15,248 nt of DNA from Oceanospirillaceae bacterium (GCA_023954795.1 JAGSHA010000035.1:1-15248), one strand, 5' to 3'; shown: positions 6,380 through 14,515, counted from the first letter of the stretch. Notes: generated from the sequence alone by a model not told the origin. Translations and numbers: made by a program.

Positions 6380-8401
6380 ATGTTGAGTGTATTGCTGTCT
6401 CCGGCCATCGGCTTGATGAACAGGTTGAATTACCTCTATAAATTTTCCCTCATTAACGTGTTGTTTCTGATTCCGCTTTTAGGCTTGGCTTACATGCAGC
6501 TGGAAGAGTTGTCGGTCGAGCAGGAGGTCACGCGAACAGAGCTGCGCGGGATCAACACGTTGAACGATACGATTAAGTTGACGGAAATTGCAGCTGAAAT
6601 ACGTGATCTGACGGTGGTGCAGGGGAGTGATTTGGCATTGCAGGATGATATTCAGCAGCGGCAAACCGATTATATCAATCGGCTGGATGTGATCGAAGCA
6701 TCGGTCACTTTGCTGTCAGGCAGTGAAAAACTGATGCTGATCGTTGATCGGCTTCGTCAGATGGCGTCCCAGCCGCGTGGGGCTGGCACCTTGGACATTG
6801 CGGGACTGTTCGTGAAAAACAACCAGTTGGTGCTGGAAAGCTGGATACTGGTGCACCGTCTGAGTTACGAAACGGGTATCTATCAGGATAAGGATACTCA
6901 TAACTTTATTTTGATGAAGGTCGTGTTGGATGCGATGGAACCCCTGTTGGAGCATCAAGGGCAGTTGCGCGCTTTTTCTACCAAGGTGATGAGGGCGGGC
7001 GCAATAAACTCCAGTGTGATGGAAAACCTTAACCGCGTACTGGATGACCTCATCAATGATCAGAAGCGTTTGGATAACAGTCTACGTCCCATTGTGTCCG
7101 CCGGAACCGTATTTGGTAACACGCTGGTAGCCAGTGCAGAGATCATCGCCACGCAGTTGAAACAGGGTGCCGATCGGTTCGAAAATGATGTTCTGATAGA
7201 GGAGCAGCTTGAGCATAACTGGAAGCAATACTTTCAGCGTGAATCGGAAACCAGCGGTGAAATTTACCGCTTTATGAATGATGCTATTGGATTTGTCGAG
7301 CAGCGGTTACGCGAACGGGAAGCGGGCCAAAGTCAGCGCTTTTATGGCTTGTTATTCGGCGTACTGGCGGTCTTTCTGGTCACCAACTACCTGATGTTGG
7401 CGTTTAATCTGTCTGTCAGAAACAGTATTCAGTCCATTCTTGATACTGCGGAGTGTGTCGCGCAAGGAGATTTAACCAGTCAGGTACGCATTTCGAATAC
7501 CGATGAAATGGGTGAGCTGGCGATTAAGTTCAATCAGATGACCGAACGTATGCGCCAGCTGTTATCGCAGGTGACCTCTACCGTTGAGTCGGTTGCTGTG
7601 CAAGCGGGTGTTGTGGATGGTATTGCACAACAGAGCAGCGAAGCGGTTGAGATGCAGCGCCTTGAAACGGATCAGGTGGCGACGGCGATCAATCAGATGG
7701 TGGGCAGCGCTCAGGAGGTCGCGGACAAAACACTGATCGCCTCGCATGAATCTGGCGAAGTGGATAAACAGGCGTTACAAGGGCAGAGCTTGGTCAAGAA
7801 TACCCTGGCGGATATCGACCAGTTGTCGCTGGATATTGACGCGGCGATGAACGTCATCCATCAGTTAGTTAAAGACAGCGAAAGTATCACGCAGGTGCTG
7901 GATGTGATTAAGGGTGTTGCCGAGCAAACTAACCTGTTGGCCCTGAATGCTGCGATCGAGGCTGCTCGGGCAGGCGAACAGGGTAGGGGCTTTGCTGTTG
8001 TGGCCGATGAAGTTCGCACCTTGGCAAAACGTACTCAGGAATCAACGGCTGAAATAGAGCAGATGATCACCCGTTTGCAGGCGGGAGTGAGCGATGCGGT
8101 ACGGGCAATGGCGGTCAGTCACGATAAGGTCGGACAAACTGTGACCAATTCCTCAGAAGTGGGTCGTACGCTGGAGCATATTTCAGAGGCGATCTCACGG
8201 ATTGTGGAGTTTAATTCTCAGATTGCGTCTGCGGGCGAAGAGCAGACCATGGTCGCCAATGAAATAGAGCGCAATGTGCAATCGATCAGTCATGTCGGTA
8301 ATCAGACCGCAGAAGGTGCTAAAGGTACGGTTGTTGCGTGTCAGGAGATGGCGCAACAGACCGAGCATTTGAAAGGGATGGTGGCGACTTTCCGAGTTTG
8401 A
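6380..8401 (+). CDS. Methyl-accepting chemotaxis protein
   Basis: The 673-residue protein is an inner-membrane chemoreceptor. A first transmembrane helix lies at about 22-41 and a second at about 322-342. Between them is a periplasmic ligand-binding region of roughly 280 residues that is almost entirely helical, as in long helical-bundle sensors; I see no Cache signature in it. A HAMP domain follows at about 343-395 (AQGDLTSQV, DEMGEL), then the signalling domain, whose hairpin tip EQTNLLALNAAIEAARAGEQGRGFAVVADEVRTLA spans about 515-549 and is fully conserved, so it should contact CheA and CheW. The protein ends ATFRV with no NWETF-like tether for CheR/CheB. AGGA at 6369-6372 fixes the start. 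It follows the uptake operon after a terminator and shares its A-rich leader element, which suggests chemotaxis towards the compound taken up; that link is inferred. Confidence 0.93.
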   Translation: MLSVLLSPAIGLMNRLNYLYKFSLINVLFLIPLLGLAYMQLEELSVEQEVTRTELRGINTLNDTIKLTEIAAEIRDLTVVQGSDLALQDDIQQRQTDYINRLDVIEASVTLLSGSEKLMLIVDRLRQMASQPRGAGTLDIAGLFVKNNQLVLESWILVHRLSYETGIYQDKDTHNFILMKVVLDAMEPLLEHQGQLRAFSTKVMRAGAINSSVMENLNRVLDDLINDQKRLDNSLRPIVSAGTVFGNTLVASAEIIATQLKQGADRFENDVLIEEQLEHNWKQYFQRESETSGEIYRFMNDAIGFVEQRLREREAGQSQRFYGLLFGVLAVFLVTNYLMLAFNLSVRNSIQSILDTAECVAQGDLTSQVRISNTDEMGELAIKFNQMTERMRQLLSQVTSTVESVAVQAGVVDGIAQQSSEAVEMQRLETDQVATAINQMVGSAQEVADKTLIASHESGEVDKQALQGQSLVKNTLADIDQLSLDIDAAMNVIHQLVKDSESITQVLDVIKGVAEQTNLLALNAAIEAARAGEQGRGFAVVADEVRTLAKRTQESTAEIEQMITRLQAGVSDAVRAMAVSHDKVGQTVTNSSEVGRTLEHISEAISRIVEFNSQIASAGEEQTMVANEIERNVQSISHVGNQTAEGAKGTVVACQEMAQQTEHLKGMVATFRV

Positions 8402-8414
8402 CGTCTCTGGGTGA

Positions 8415-9044
8415 ATAGCGTCAGTTCTGGCCCAATTCTGGCCTGAAGATCTGGATATGTTCGGCGTTAGTTTCGCCACCACATTGGGCACCTGGTCGGT
8501 GAACGGCGAGTTGGCCTACCGCCCTGACCGCCCGCTGTTTGGGGATACGTTGGGTAAAGGGTTTTTGAACAGCAGCCTGAACAACGCCGAAGAGCACGAT
8601 ACCTGGAGCGCCTCTTTACACGGTATCTGGTTGGGAGGTGCGTTGCCTCTGGGAATAGATTCTCAGGTTATTCTGGTGCAGTTTGGTGCTGATTACATCG
8701 ATGGTGATCTGAGTAATCTGGCGGCGCAGAACTCCATCACTAAAGAGGCGGGCTTAACACCTGACGACCTCGCATACGGTGTGGCAGCAGAGTGGACCGG
8801 CACCTGGCAGGCAGTGCGACCGGGGACGGATTTAGCCTTGGATGTATTTATACAGTATGACATCGACGGCAACTCCCATTTCTGGGGCAATTTCGCTGAG
8901 GAACGCTTGCTGGGAACCGTCACCCTGACCGCTAATATCGGTAACGAGTGGGAAGCCCGTGCGGGTTACACCTGGGTCGATCAGGACAACTCCCATTATG
9001 AAACACAGGACGTGATCAATCTGTCGGTGAATTATAAGTTTTAG
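8415..9044 (+). pseudogene. C-terminal remnant of a DUF1302 outer-membrane protein
   Basis: This frame opens after an in-frame stop at 8412-8414, and recognisable homology begins about 8442 with PEDLDMFGVSFATTLGTWSVNGELAYRPDRPLF, the hallmark segment of the DUF1302 family. It continues to a barrel-type end, VINLSVNYKF. Full DUF1302 proteins are about 550-650 residues with a signal peptide; only about 200 remain, with no signal peptide and no good Shine-Dalgarno before the internal ATG at 8457. The gene is therefore an N-terminally deleted remnant lying 40 bases after the chemoreceptor stop codon. DUF1302 proteins are often paired with DUF1329 genes in loci for alkane, steroid or similar hydrophobic substrates; no DUF1329 gene follows here. 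A short direct repeat TTCTGGCC at 8425-8432 and 8436-8443 marks the likely junction. Confidence 0.75.
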
Positions 9045-9465
9045 GTCTCCCTTACGGACCATGAAGAGTGAATAAAGGGAACGGACTCCTTGAAATTTTG
9101 TCTGGTCAGCGTCGCCATAAGTAGGAGTTCGTATTTCATTCTAATCATCACCTGTAGAGGTTAACTAATCCCGGACATTAATTTAGGATTTTCTTCTGCC
9201 TTTGCAGGCGATCCTCCACAATTGGATCATGCCTAATGATTACGGGATTGTGACTGGATTCAGAAGCAATTACTTCGATGATTATTCCCTATCCTCCATC
9301 TCCCCGATGGCTTGTTATATCTTCAATTCCCTCCTTTTGGGTGGTTCCCGGTAGCACTTAAAGCGTTACGTTAAAACTGCAAATGAAAGGTTCGGTCCGC
9401 GCCTCACTATCGTAGGAAATGGGGTGTAACGCTTCAGAGCAGACATAGAACGAAAGGTGGTGACA
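9045..9465. other. 421-bp gene-free region rich in nested inverted repeats
   Basis: No credible reading frame is present. Nested helices can be drawn: AATCCCG/CGGGATT (9167-9173/9243-9249), TTAGG/CCTAA (9183-9187/9232-9236), and inside these two hairpins, GCCT-TTGC-AGGC (9198-9209) and GATCC-N9-GGATC (9210-9228). Downstream are CCATC-TCCCC-GATGG (9296-9310) and a perfect 9-bp pair AAGCGTTAC/GTAACGCTT (9361-9369/9426-9434) ending 31 bases before the next start codon. It could be the structured leader of the small gene at 9466, or a small RNA. I do not recognise any known riboswitch. Confidence 0.4.
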
Positions 9466-9795
9466 ATGTTTACTCAGCAACACGCACAGACGCTAGCAGA
9501 AGAAAATTGCCAATTTTCGGGTACCGGTGGATTAAGCGAAAACAACGCCGAAGCCAGTTTTTCTCCGGCTTTTATGGAATCGGCTAGTGGCCAGGTCGAA
9601 ATTTCCCGCTTTAAAGATGGACGACCTGCACCGTTCCACTTGTTGGATGGATTACCCGAGGAGTGGGTTGTCGAACGTGATTTAAAAGGTCGGGTTGTCA
9701 CGGTGAAAAACTCTGTCACTTCTGGTTTTGTGCGCTTGGGCCAGTTTTTTACTCGACAGCAAGCAGCAGAGTTTATGCAGCACGTATCTGCATAA
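9466..9795 (+). CDS. Small protein of unknown function
   Basis: The frame encodes 109 residues from the ATG at 9466, which is preceded by AAAGGTGG (9453-9460); in-frame GTGs at 9457 and 9460 are less likely because they lie in the ribosome binding site. I do not recognise the family. The protein has no signal peptide or transmembrane helix. The first 45 residues are polar and low in structure-forming residues. The second half is more ordered, FHLLDGLPEEWVVERDLKGRVVTVKNSVTSGFVRLGQFFTRQQAAEFMQ, with alternating charged and hydrophobic residues and one likely beta pair followed by helix. It is mildly acidic. It stands alone between a structured gene-free region and its own terminator at 9867-9890, so it is probably a single-gene transcript. 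Sensible codon use, a good Shine-Dalgarno and a terminator support it being real. Confidence 0.65.
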   Translation: MFTQQHAQTLAEENCQFSGTGGLSENNAEASFSPAFMESASGQVEISRFKDGRPAPFHLLDGLPEEWVVERDLKGRVVTVKNSVTSGFVRLGQFFTRQQAAEFMQHVSA

Positions 9796-9866
9796 CTACC
9801 CTTTCTATATATTTTCATCCCTGTCTAATTTCCCGATTAGGCGACTCATCCCTGAAAGTGAGTTTT

Positions 9867-9890
9867 GGGAGGCAAATGCCTCCCTTTTTT
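9867..9890 (+). terminator. Rho-independent terminator after the small gene
   Basis: GGGAGGC (9867-9873), loop AAAT, and GCCTCCC (9878-9884) form a perfect 7-bp GC-rich stem followed at once by six Ts (9885-9890). It acts on plus-strand transcripts and ends the small gene transcript about 70 bases after its stop codon. The other strand lacks a T-run after the stem. Confidence 0.92.
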
Positions 9891-9942
9891 ATGCTTCGCA
9901 GGACATGATTTTCACGGAAATTGGATTGTCTTTCGGTTGTGG

Positions 9943-9962
9943 GGCTTAGATCCTGGTAAGCC
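9943..9962 (-). other. Short hairpin downstream of the glutathione S-transferase gene
   Basis: GGCTTA (9943-9948) and TAAGCC (9957-9962) form a 6-bp stem around 8 bases, 15 bases beyond the stop codon of the minus-strand transferase gene. No T-run follows on the minus strand, so it is at best a weak transcript end. Confidence 0.25.
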
Positions 9963-9977
9963 AGAGAGGGGCGGCAG

Positions 9978-10607
9978 TCAGGCCTGTGCGCTGGCACGGG
10001 CACTGATTTCATCGTACCAGCGTTGTATGTGTTCGTGTTGTTCGGGAATTTCTAGTCTGGCCCACTTGGCAAAGTCGATCGCGCAGAGTGCGGTAATATC
10101 AGCGATTGTAAATTCGTCTCCCGCCACATAGCAGTGTGCTTCCAAGCGACTATTCAGGCGATCAAGAAACCGCTGATAACTCTTGATGCCCCGTTCAATC
10201 AAGCCCTCGATTGCCAGAACACCCTGAGTGCCAGGTATCGCGCGTTCTTTGAAGTGGGGGACCGAATTACGCAGAACGTCTGCTAAAGGAAGAAACGCGT
10301 CAAACTCGATATGACGCAGGCAAGATTCGATCAGTGCCTTACTTTTAGCATCAGTGCCCATTAGGGGAACCGTGGGGTACGTTTCTTCAAAATAGCGACA
10401 GATCGCACTACTCTCGTCCAGATAGGTGCCATCATCAAGTTCCAGAAGAGGTAACACGCCACGTGGATTTTTCTCCAAAAACGCAGGTAGCAGGTTCTCC
10501 CCACCGGCTATGTCGATTTCTATCGTTGGAATATCGATCCCTTTCTCGGCCAAAAATATTCGGACTCTGCGAGCGTTAGGCGCTTGAGTGCAATCATATA
10601 GTTTCAT
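9978..10607 (-). CDS. Glutathione S-transferase family protein
   Basis: The 209-residue protein has the usual bacterial GST length. An N-terminal thioredoxin-like domain spans about 1-80: MKLYDCTQAPNARRVRIFL, in which Cys6 or Thr7 would sit near the glutathione thiol; NPRGVLP with the cis-proline at P53; and DESSAICRYFEE, whose E65-S66 pair binds the gamma-glutamyl group. An all-helical C-terminal domain follows, including FTIADITALCAIDFA, the conserved N-capping and hydrophobic staple motif. Such enzymes conjugate or isomerise electrophiles with glutathione in the cytoplasm. It is downstream of the MalT-type regulator in the same orientation but separated by about 277 bp with a likely terminator, so it probably has its own promoter. 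The substrate is not visible; detoxification of reactive pathway intermediates is a possible role. The Shine-Dalgarno is weak (GGAAA). Confidence 0.9.
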   Translation of the reverse strand: MKLYDCTQAPNARRVRIFLAEKGIDIPTIEIDIAGGENLLPAFLEKNPRGVLPLLELDDGTYLDESSAICRYFEETYPTVPLMGTDAKSKALIESCLRHIEFDAFLPLADVLRNSVPHFKERAIPGTQGVLAIEGLIERGIKSYQRFLDRLNSRLEAHCYVAGDEFTIADITALCAIDFAKWARLEIPEQHEHIQRWYDEISARASAQA

Positions 10608-10637
10608 TTCGTGGTTTCCATAGGTGTACGGACGGTG

Positions 10638-10680
10638 GATTGCGGGGCCTCAGATGTACGATCCTGCTTATGCCGCAATC
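10638..10680 (-). other. Inverted repeat in the leader of the glutathione S-transferase gene
   Basis: GATTGCGG (10638-10645) and CCGCAATC (10673-10680) form a perfect 8-bp stem with a 27-base loop. It lies 30 bases before the transferase start codon on the minus strand and would fold in the mRNA leader or act as a split operator. Confidence 0.35.
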
Positions 10681-10698
10681 TGCCCTCTCTGAGGGAAG

Positions 10699-10724
10699 CT
10701 GATCAAGTATCGATCTGATCAGAT
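10699..10724. promoter_or_regulatory. Candidate operator upstream of the glutathione S-transferase gene
   Basis: CTGATCA (10699-10705) and TGATCAG (10716-10722) form a perfect 7-bp inverted repeat with a 10-base spacer. The right half lies within a perfect 12-bp palindrome ATCTGATCAGAT (10713-10724). The site is about 90-115 bases before the transferase start codon, suitable for an operator. No cognate regulator can be named. Confidence 0.4.
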
Positions 10725-10802
10725 GGATTCCATACGCTAACAAAAGGTATCTGCGGTGCCTCCATTCCAAAGGATGGGGTGAGAGGCGAATTTGGAGGGG
10801 CT

Positions 10803-10837
10803 GAAAAGTGTCAGGGTGGGGGAGTAACGCTGACACT
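10803..10837 (-). terminator. Probable intrinsic terminator after the MalT-type regulator gene
   Basis: AGTGTCAG (10807-10814) and CTGACACT (10830-10837) are a perfect 8-bp inverted repeat with a 15-base loop. Read on the minus strand, the stem is followed by TTTTC. It lies about 48 bases after the regulator stop codon. The T-run is short and the loop long, so efficiency is uncertain. Confidence 0.55.
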
Positions 10838-10884
10838 AGGTTGTGGATTTTCGATGGTATTGGGCAAATATTGGCAGAAAAGGG

Positions 10885-13596
10885 TTAGTCAATGAGTCCA
10901 AGTTTTCGGCTCTCCGCCAGGGCCTCTGTACGAGAGCGTACACATAATTTTTCGTAAGTGCGGCGCAGGTGCCATTTAACGGTATTGACCGAAAGAAACA
11001 GCTTCTCTGCTATTTGATCGTTTTTTAAGCCTTCACCAACCAGACTGAGGATTTCAAGCTCGCGCTCTGATAATCCTTCGATGGGTGCTTTATGCTCAGT
11101 ATCAGAGGAGATCGGTGCTCCCGCTGCCTCAAGCAAAGCACGACAATAGGTCATTCGTTTATTATTCGCGATATTGGGGTGTAGGCTCCAGTCGTTATGC
11201 AGCTGCTTCAGCAGTTCAATGGCGTGTTTACCTTCGTCAATAATACTGCGGACGGCTCCGATCTTGATACCCAGATCAATAGCTGAAATCATACTTTTGC
11301 GAGCATTATCAGAATCTTGCAGCAGAGAGTAGGCCAGGGCTTGCAGCACCTGCAGGACTAGTTGTCGACAGGGACGTTTATGCGCATCGGGTATCAGTTG
11401 TTCGATAACTTGCAGCGCAACGGCAGGTTCGTTGGTATGGATTGCGAAACGTAACGGGGCAATATCCAGGGAACCACACTCATCGGCCGGGTTAAAGAAA
11501 CCGGTTGGGGTAGAGGGAATGTTGCAGATATCAGTTTGTTCAGCAAACTGCTTGGCTGAGCTCAGTTCACCGCGCAGAAGGGCGAAGCGGACCCGCTCCC
11601 AGCGCATCTCTCTGACAAGCCGGGGTAGCGTCCAGCTGACACCGGCAACTTCACCCTCTTCAAGAAAAGCGTAGGCTGCTTCTAATTCTCCTCTGGTAAA
11701 GGCGAGACGGGCACGTGTCAGACAACCTGCAATAACCATATCCGGCGGAATAGTGTTATTGATCGCATCTGCAAAGTGGTTGTCCAGTAGCTTCTGAGCG
11801 TCCTCAAGAAGATCGAGTTCATACAGAAGTTCAACCTCAAAACCATTGCTCACGGCCTTTGATACTTGCAGTGTCAGAACAGAATCATCAAAGCGTTTAT
11901 AGTCTTGTTCACAACCGATGTTATGAAAGCGTTCCTTTGCGGTTTCCAGATTACCTTGCAGCTTCTCCAAAAGCGCACCCAACAGGTCAGAATAGGCAAG
12001 GCCAAAGCAGCTGCCCGATTTCAGATGTGCAGCTCGGCCTTTCAACTGATATTGTCGCGCCAGCTCGAACTCGCTCGCGCCTATTTTTGCCAAGGCGATG
12101 ATATTGGCCAGTGCGCCACGCTCGAAGTGATCTTTCTCTCCAATGAATGGAAGCTGCTTTTCGGCCAATGCGCCTGCTGCCGGAACGTTATCTTTCATGA
12201 TTAACAGCAAAGACTCGAGTGTCGGTAGCTGAGAGGTCAGTTCTGAGGGTAATCCTATAGTTTCATCAATTTGTCTTAACCCAACTAGCAGCTTTTCCGC
12301 GTGTTCTTGTTCGTGCAGAAATAGATTGGCCCAGCACATGCTGGAAATAAGTGCAGGGCTATCAATTGAATGTTGAGCTGATATCTGTGAAGCGAGGTTT
12401 GTGACGGTGCGCAGTTGCCCCTGAGTGACCAGATATTTGCTGAATTTTTCCAGAATTTGAATAGCAAACACGGGGTTGTGTGCTGCAATAGCATGATGAA
12501 TCGCATCGAGTTTGTAACCGTGACGGTTGTGCCAGTGTGCAGCAGCGTCATGCAGCGTACTAATTTTCTGCGGGATGAGTTGTACCAGCCGTTTCAACAA
12601 AAACTGTCTGACAAGCCCATGTAGCCGAAACCAATGACGTTGTTCATCCAGGGGTTGGATAAAAAGCCCTTTTTCACAGAAACTTTCCAGTTGTGTCTGA
12701 GCGCCAGGCTCTCCGGTTAGGGCTTCACATAAAGGCGCGCTCATACGATTTAAAACGGCCACTTTGAGAAGGAATAGTTGCTGTTCGGTGCCCAGATGCC
12801 GGAATACCTCCTCAGAAAGAAAGTCGGTAATTTCGTCCACTTCACCCGTGATGTTCTCAACCCATTCCTGCGCGTCATCGATGCGAGGAAAACAGAGCAT
12901 GGCAAGGCGAATTCCAGCAATCCAGCCTTCAGTCTTTTCGATCAGGGTATGGGTGACTGCTTGGCTCAGTGGGCCTGTTACCCGAAGCTCGCCGAGGCGG
13001 GTTGCTTCTTGCGTGCTGAACCTCAATTCCTGATCACTCAGTTCTAGCAGTTCGTCTCTCAGTTTTAGTTTTGACAGGTTCCAGTCAGGTTTCTCCCGGG
13101 AGGCGATGACGATCTGTCGTCCCGTAGGCATCTGCTGAATCAGCAGTGCAAGTAAACGTATTGATTCCTGATTGTGTAATGCCTCCAGCTCGTCCAGAAA
13201 CAGGACTGTGGGTGCTTTGTCTGCGTTAAACAGGTTGGCCAGCAATGCCGCATGGTTCATCGTGACTGTTCGAAGATCGTTCATCGGAGCGGGCGTACTG
13301 ATAATTCCTTCAAGTGCATAGCGAAGGTAAGTAAAAAGGCGCCCCGGATCGTTATCATCTTCATCCAGTGTCAGCCAGGCGGCGTTACTGCCCTGGCGTG
13401 TTAACGTATGTTGCCACTGCGACATCAGTGTCGATTTGCCGTAACCCGCGGATGCGGTGAGCAGGATGAGCCTTTTGTCACGGTTTTGATCAAGCTGATC
13501 GAGTAGCCGTTGGCGTTCAAGCATGTCCCTCCCCCAAGGAAGAGGAGGAGATAGCTTGGTTTCTAAGACGAGAGAGTTCAGATCGTTTAGCGTCAT
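10885..13596 (-). CDS. MalT/AlkS-type LuxR-family ATP-dependent transcriptional activator
   Basis: The protein has 903 residues from the ATG at 13596; an in-frame TTG at 13620 would add 8 residues. It is a large STAND-type activator. Walker A TASAGYGKST lies at about 47-56 and Walker B TVLFLDELEAL at about 130-140, followed by a winged-helix region (FRLHGLVRQFLLKRL), a long helical-repeat sensor region of TPR type from about 350 to 800, and a C-terminal LuxR helix-turn-helix: LSERELEILSLVGEGLKNDQIAEKLFLSVNTVKWHLRRTYEKL in the last 65 residues. Length and order match MalT and AlkS. These proteins bind an inducer and ATP, oligomerise and activate neighbouring operons. It follows two short-chain dehydrogenase genes in the same orientation after a 91-bp gap, and is a likely activator of that cluster, perhaps also of the uptake genes on the other strand. 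The inducer cannot be read from the sequence. The Shine-Dalgarno is weak. Confidence 0.92.
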   Translation of the reverse strand: MTLNDLNSLVLETKLSPPLPWGRDMLERQRLLDQLDQNRDKRLILLTASAGYGKSTLMSQWQHTLTRQGSNAAWLTLDEDDNDPGRLFTYLRYALEGIISTPAPMNDLRTVTMNHAALLANLFNADKAPTVLFLDELEALHNQESIRLLALLIQQMPTGRQIVIASREKPDWNLSKLKLRDELLELSDQELRFSTQEATRLGELRVTGPLSQAVTHTLIEKTEGWIAGIRLAMLCFPRIDDAQEWVENITGEVDEITDFLSEEVFRHLGTEQQLFLLKVAVLNRMSAPLCEALTGEPGAQTQLESFCEKGLFIQPLDEQRHWFRLHGLVRQFLLKRLVQLIPQKISTLHDAAAHWHNRHGYKLDAIHHAIAAHNPVFAIQILEKFSKYLVTQGQLRTVTNLASQISAQHSIDSPALISSMCWANLFLHEQEHAEKLLVGLRQIDETIGLPSELTSQLPTLESLLLIMKDNVPAAGALAEKQLPFIGEKDHFERGALANIIALAKIGASEFELARQYQLKGRAAHLKSGSCFGLAYSDLLGALLEKLQGNLETAKERFHNIGCEQDYKRFDDSVLTLQVSKAVSNGFEVELLYELDLLEDAQKLLDNHFADAINNTIPPDMVIAGCLTRARLAFTRGELEAAYAFLEEGEVAGVSWTLPRLVREMRWERVRFALLRGELSSAKQFAEQTDICNIPSTPTGFFNPADECGSLDIAPLRFAIHTNEPAVALQVIEQLIPDAHKRPCRQLVLQVLQALAYSLLQDSDNARKSMISAIDLGIKIGAVRSIIDEGKHAIELLKQLHNDWSLHPNIANNKRMTYCRALLEAAGAPISSDTEHKAPIEGLSERELEILSLVGEGLKNDQIAEKLFLSVNTVKWHLRRTYEKLCVRSRTEALAESRKLGLID

Positions 13597-13687
13597 ACTA
13601 CGGCAACTCGGTCCCTGCAAAATTAATGTCTACGTAACAACATGATAGACAACGGCTGAATAGATATCAGAATACACCATTTGTTGG

Positions 13688-14449
13688 TTAGTGAGCGGTG
13701 TAGCCGCCGTCGACAATCAATTCGGCACCGGTTATGTAGCTGGCGTCATCCGATGCCAGAAACAGTGCGGTGGCCGCGATCTCTTCAGGTTGAGCCATTC
13801 GCTTCAACGGGATGTTGGATAAAACACGGTGTTGGAACTCGACCGCCTCCGCTTCAGTGAATTCAGCGATCGCCTGGCTTACCATCGGGGTACTTACGTA
13901 TCCGGGGTGCAGTGAATTGATGCGAATCGCATAATCTTTCTGCGCGCAGTGAAGGGCGGCTGACTTGGTAAAGATCCTTACCGCACCTTTGCTGGCGTTA
14001 TACGCTGGGAGCTTGGGCTCGCCGATAATGCCTTCAATGGAGGATATGTTAATGATCGCGCCACCGCGTGCTTTCATCACCTTGATCGTTTCCTGGCAAC
14101 CGATAAAGACCCCATCACTGTTAATAGATTGTGTCTGTTGCCAGTCTTCCAGGGTGCAGTTTTCAATATCCCCCGTGATGGCAATACCCGCATTGTTGAC
14201 CAGAATATCCAACTGCCCATAGGTCGTGAGGATCTTGCCGATGACCTCTTGCCACTGCTGAGGTTGTTGTACATCCAGTTCCATAAACATCGCCTGTTCA
14301 CCAAGCTCCCGTGCCAGTGCGATTCCGTTAGGGCGGTTGATATCAGCAACTATGACTGTGGCGCCTTCTTTAACGAACCTTGTACAAATTGCTGCTCCGA
14401 TGCCTGAGGCACCGCCTGTTACCAATGCGACTTTATTTTCCAAACGCAT
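13688..14449 (-). CDS. Short-chain dehydrogenase/reductase (SDR), NAD-type
   Basis: The protein has 253 residues from the ATG at 14449, which has CAGGAGAG about 6-14 bases upstream; a longer in-frame start at 14509 lacks such a site. It has a classical SDR layout: the nucleotide-binding TGGASGIG at 11-18, Asp36 at the end of the second strand (VIVADI) which favours NAD(H), NNAG at 85-88, and the catalytic tetrad N110, S137, Y150 and K154 (YNASK). HPGYVSTPM at 181-189 and a C-terminal VDGGYTAH complete it. Such enzymes oxidise secondary alcohols or reduce ketones. Close motifs occur in cyclohexanol and hydroxysteroid dehydrogenases as well as 3-oxoacyl-ACP reductases; substrate is not decidable. 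It starts 66 bases after the upstream SDR gene and is probably co-transcribed with it. Confidence 0.93.
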   Translation of the reverse strand: MRLENKVALVTGGASGIGAAICTRFVKEGATVIVADINRPNGIALARELGEQAMFMELDVQQPQQWQEVIGKILTTYGQLDILVNNAGIAITGDIENCTLEDWQQTQSINSDGVFIGCQETIKVMKARGGAIINISSIEGIIGEPKLPAYNASKGAVRIFTKSAALHCAQKDYAIRINSLHPGYVSTPMVSQAIAEFTEAEAVEFQHRVLSNIPLKRMAQPEEIAATALFLASDDASYITGAELIVDGGYTAH

Positions 14450-14515
14450 ACTGAACTCTCCTGATTGATCTTGCTCGTTGCCCAGCTGAGATTGTTCAGC
14501 CAGGCTCAAGGGGGA

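Noticed and set aside
8425..8443. Direct repeat TTCTGGCC x2 as a mobile-element target duplication
   Set aside because: The copies are only 11 bases apart with nothing between them and no transposase or terminal inverted repeats nearby; at most it marks a deletion junction.
9045..9465. Degraded DUF1329 gene downstream of the DUF1302 remnant
   Set aside because: I looked for DUF1329-like coding segments in all frames and saw none; frequent stops and inverted repeats dominate the region.
10594..10836. Minus-strand reading of 80 codons between regulator and transferase genes
   Set aside because: It overlaps the transferase start, covers several inverted repeats and has arginine- and proline-rich composition typical of non-coding readings.
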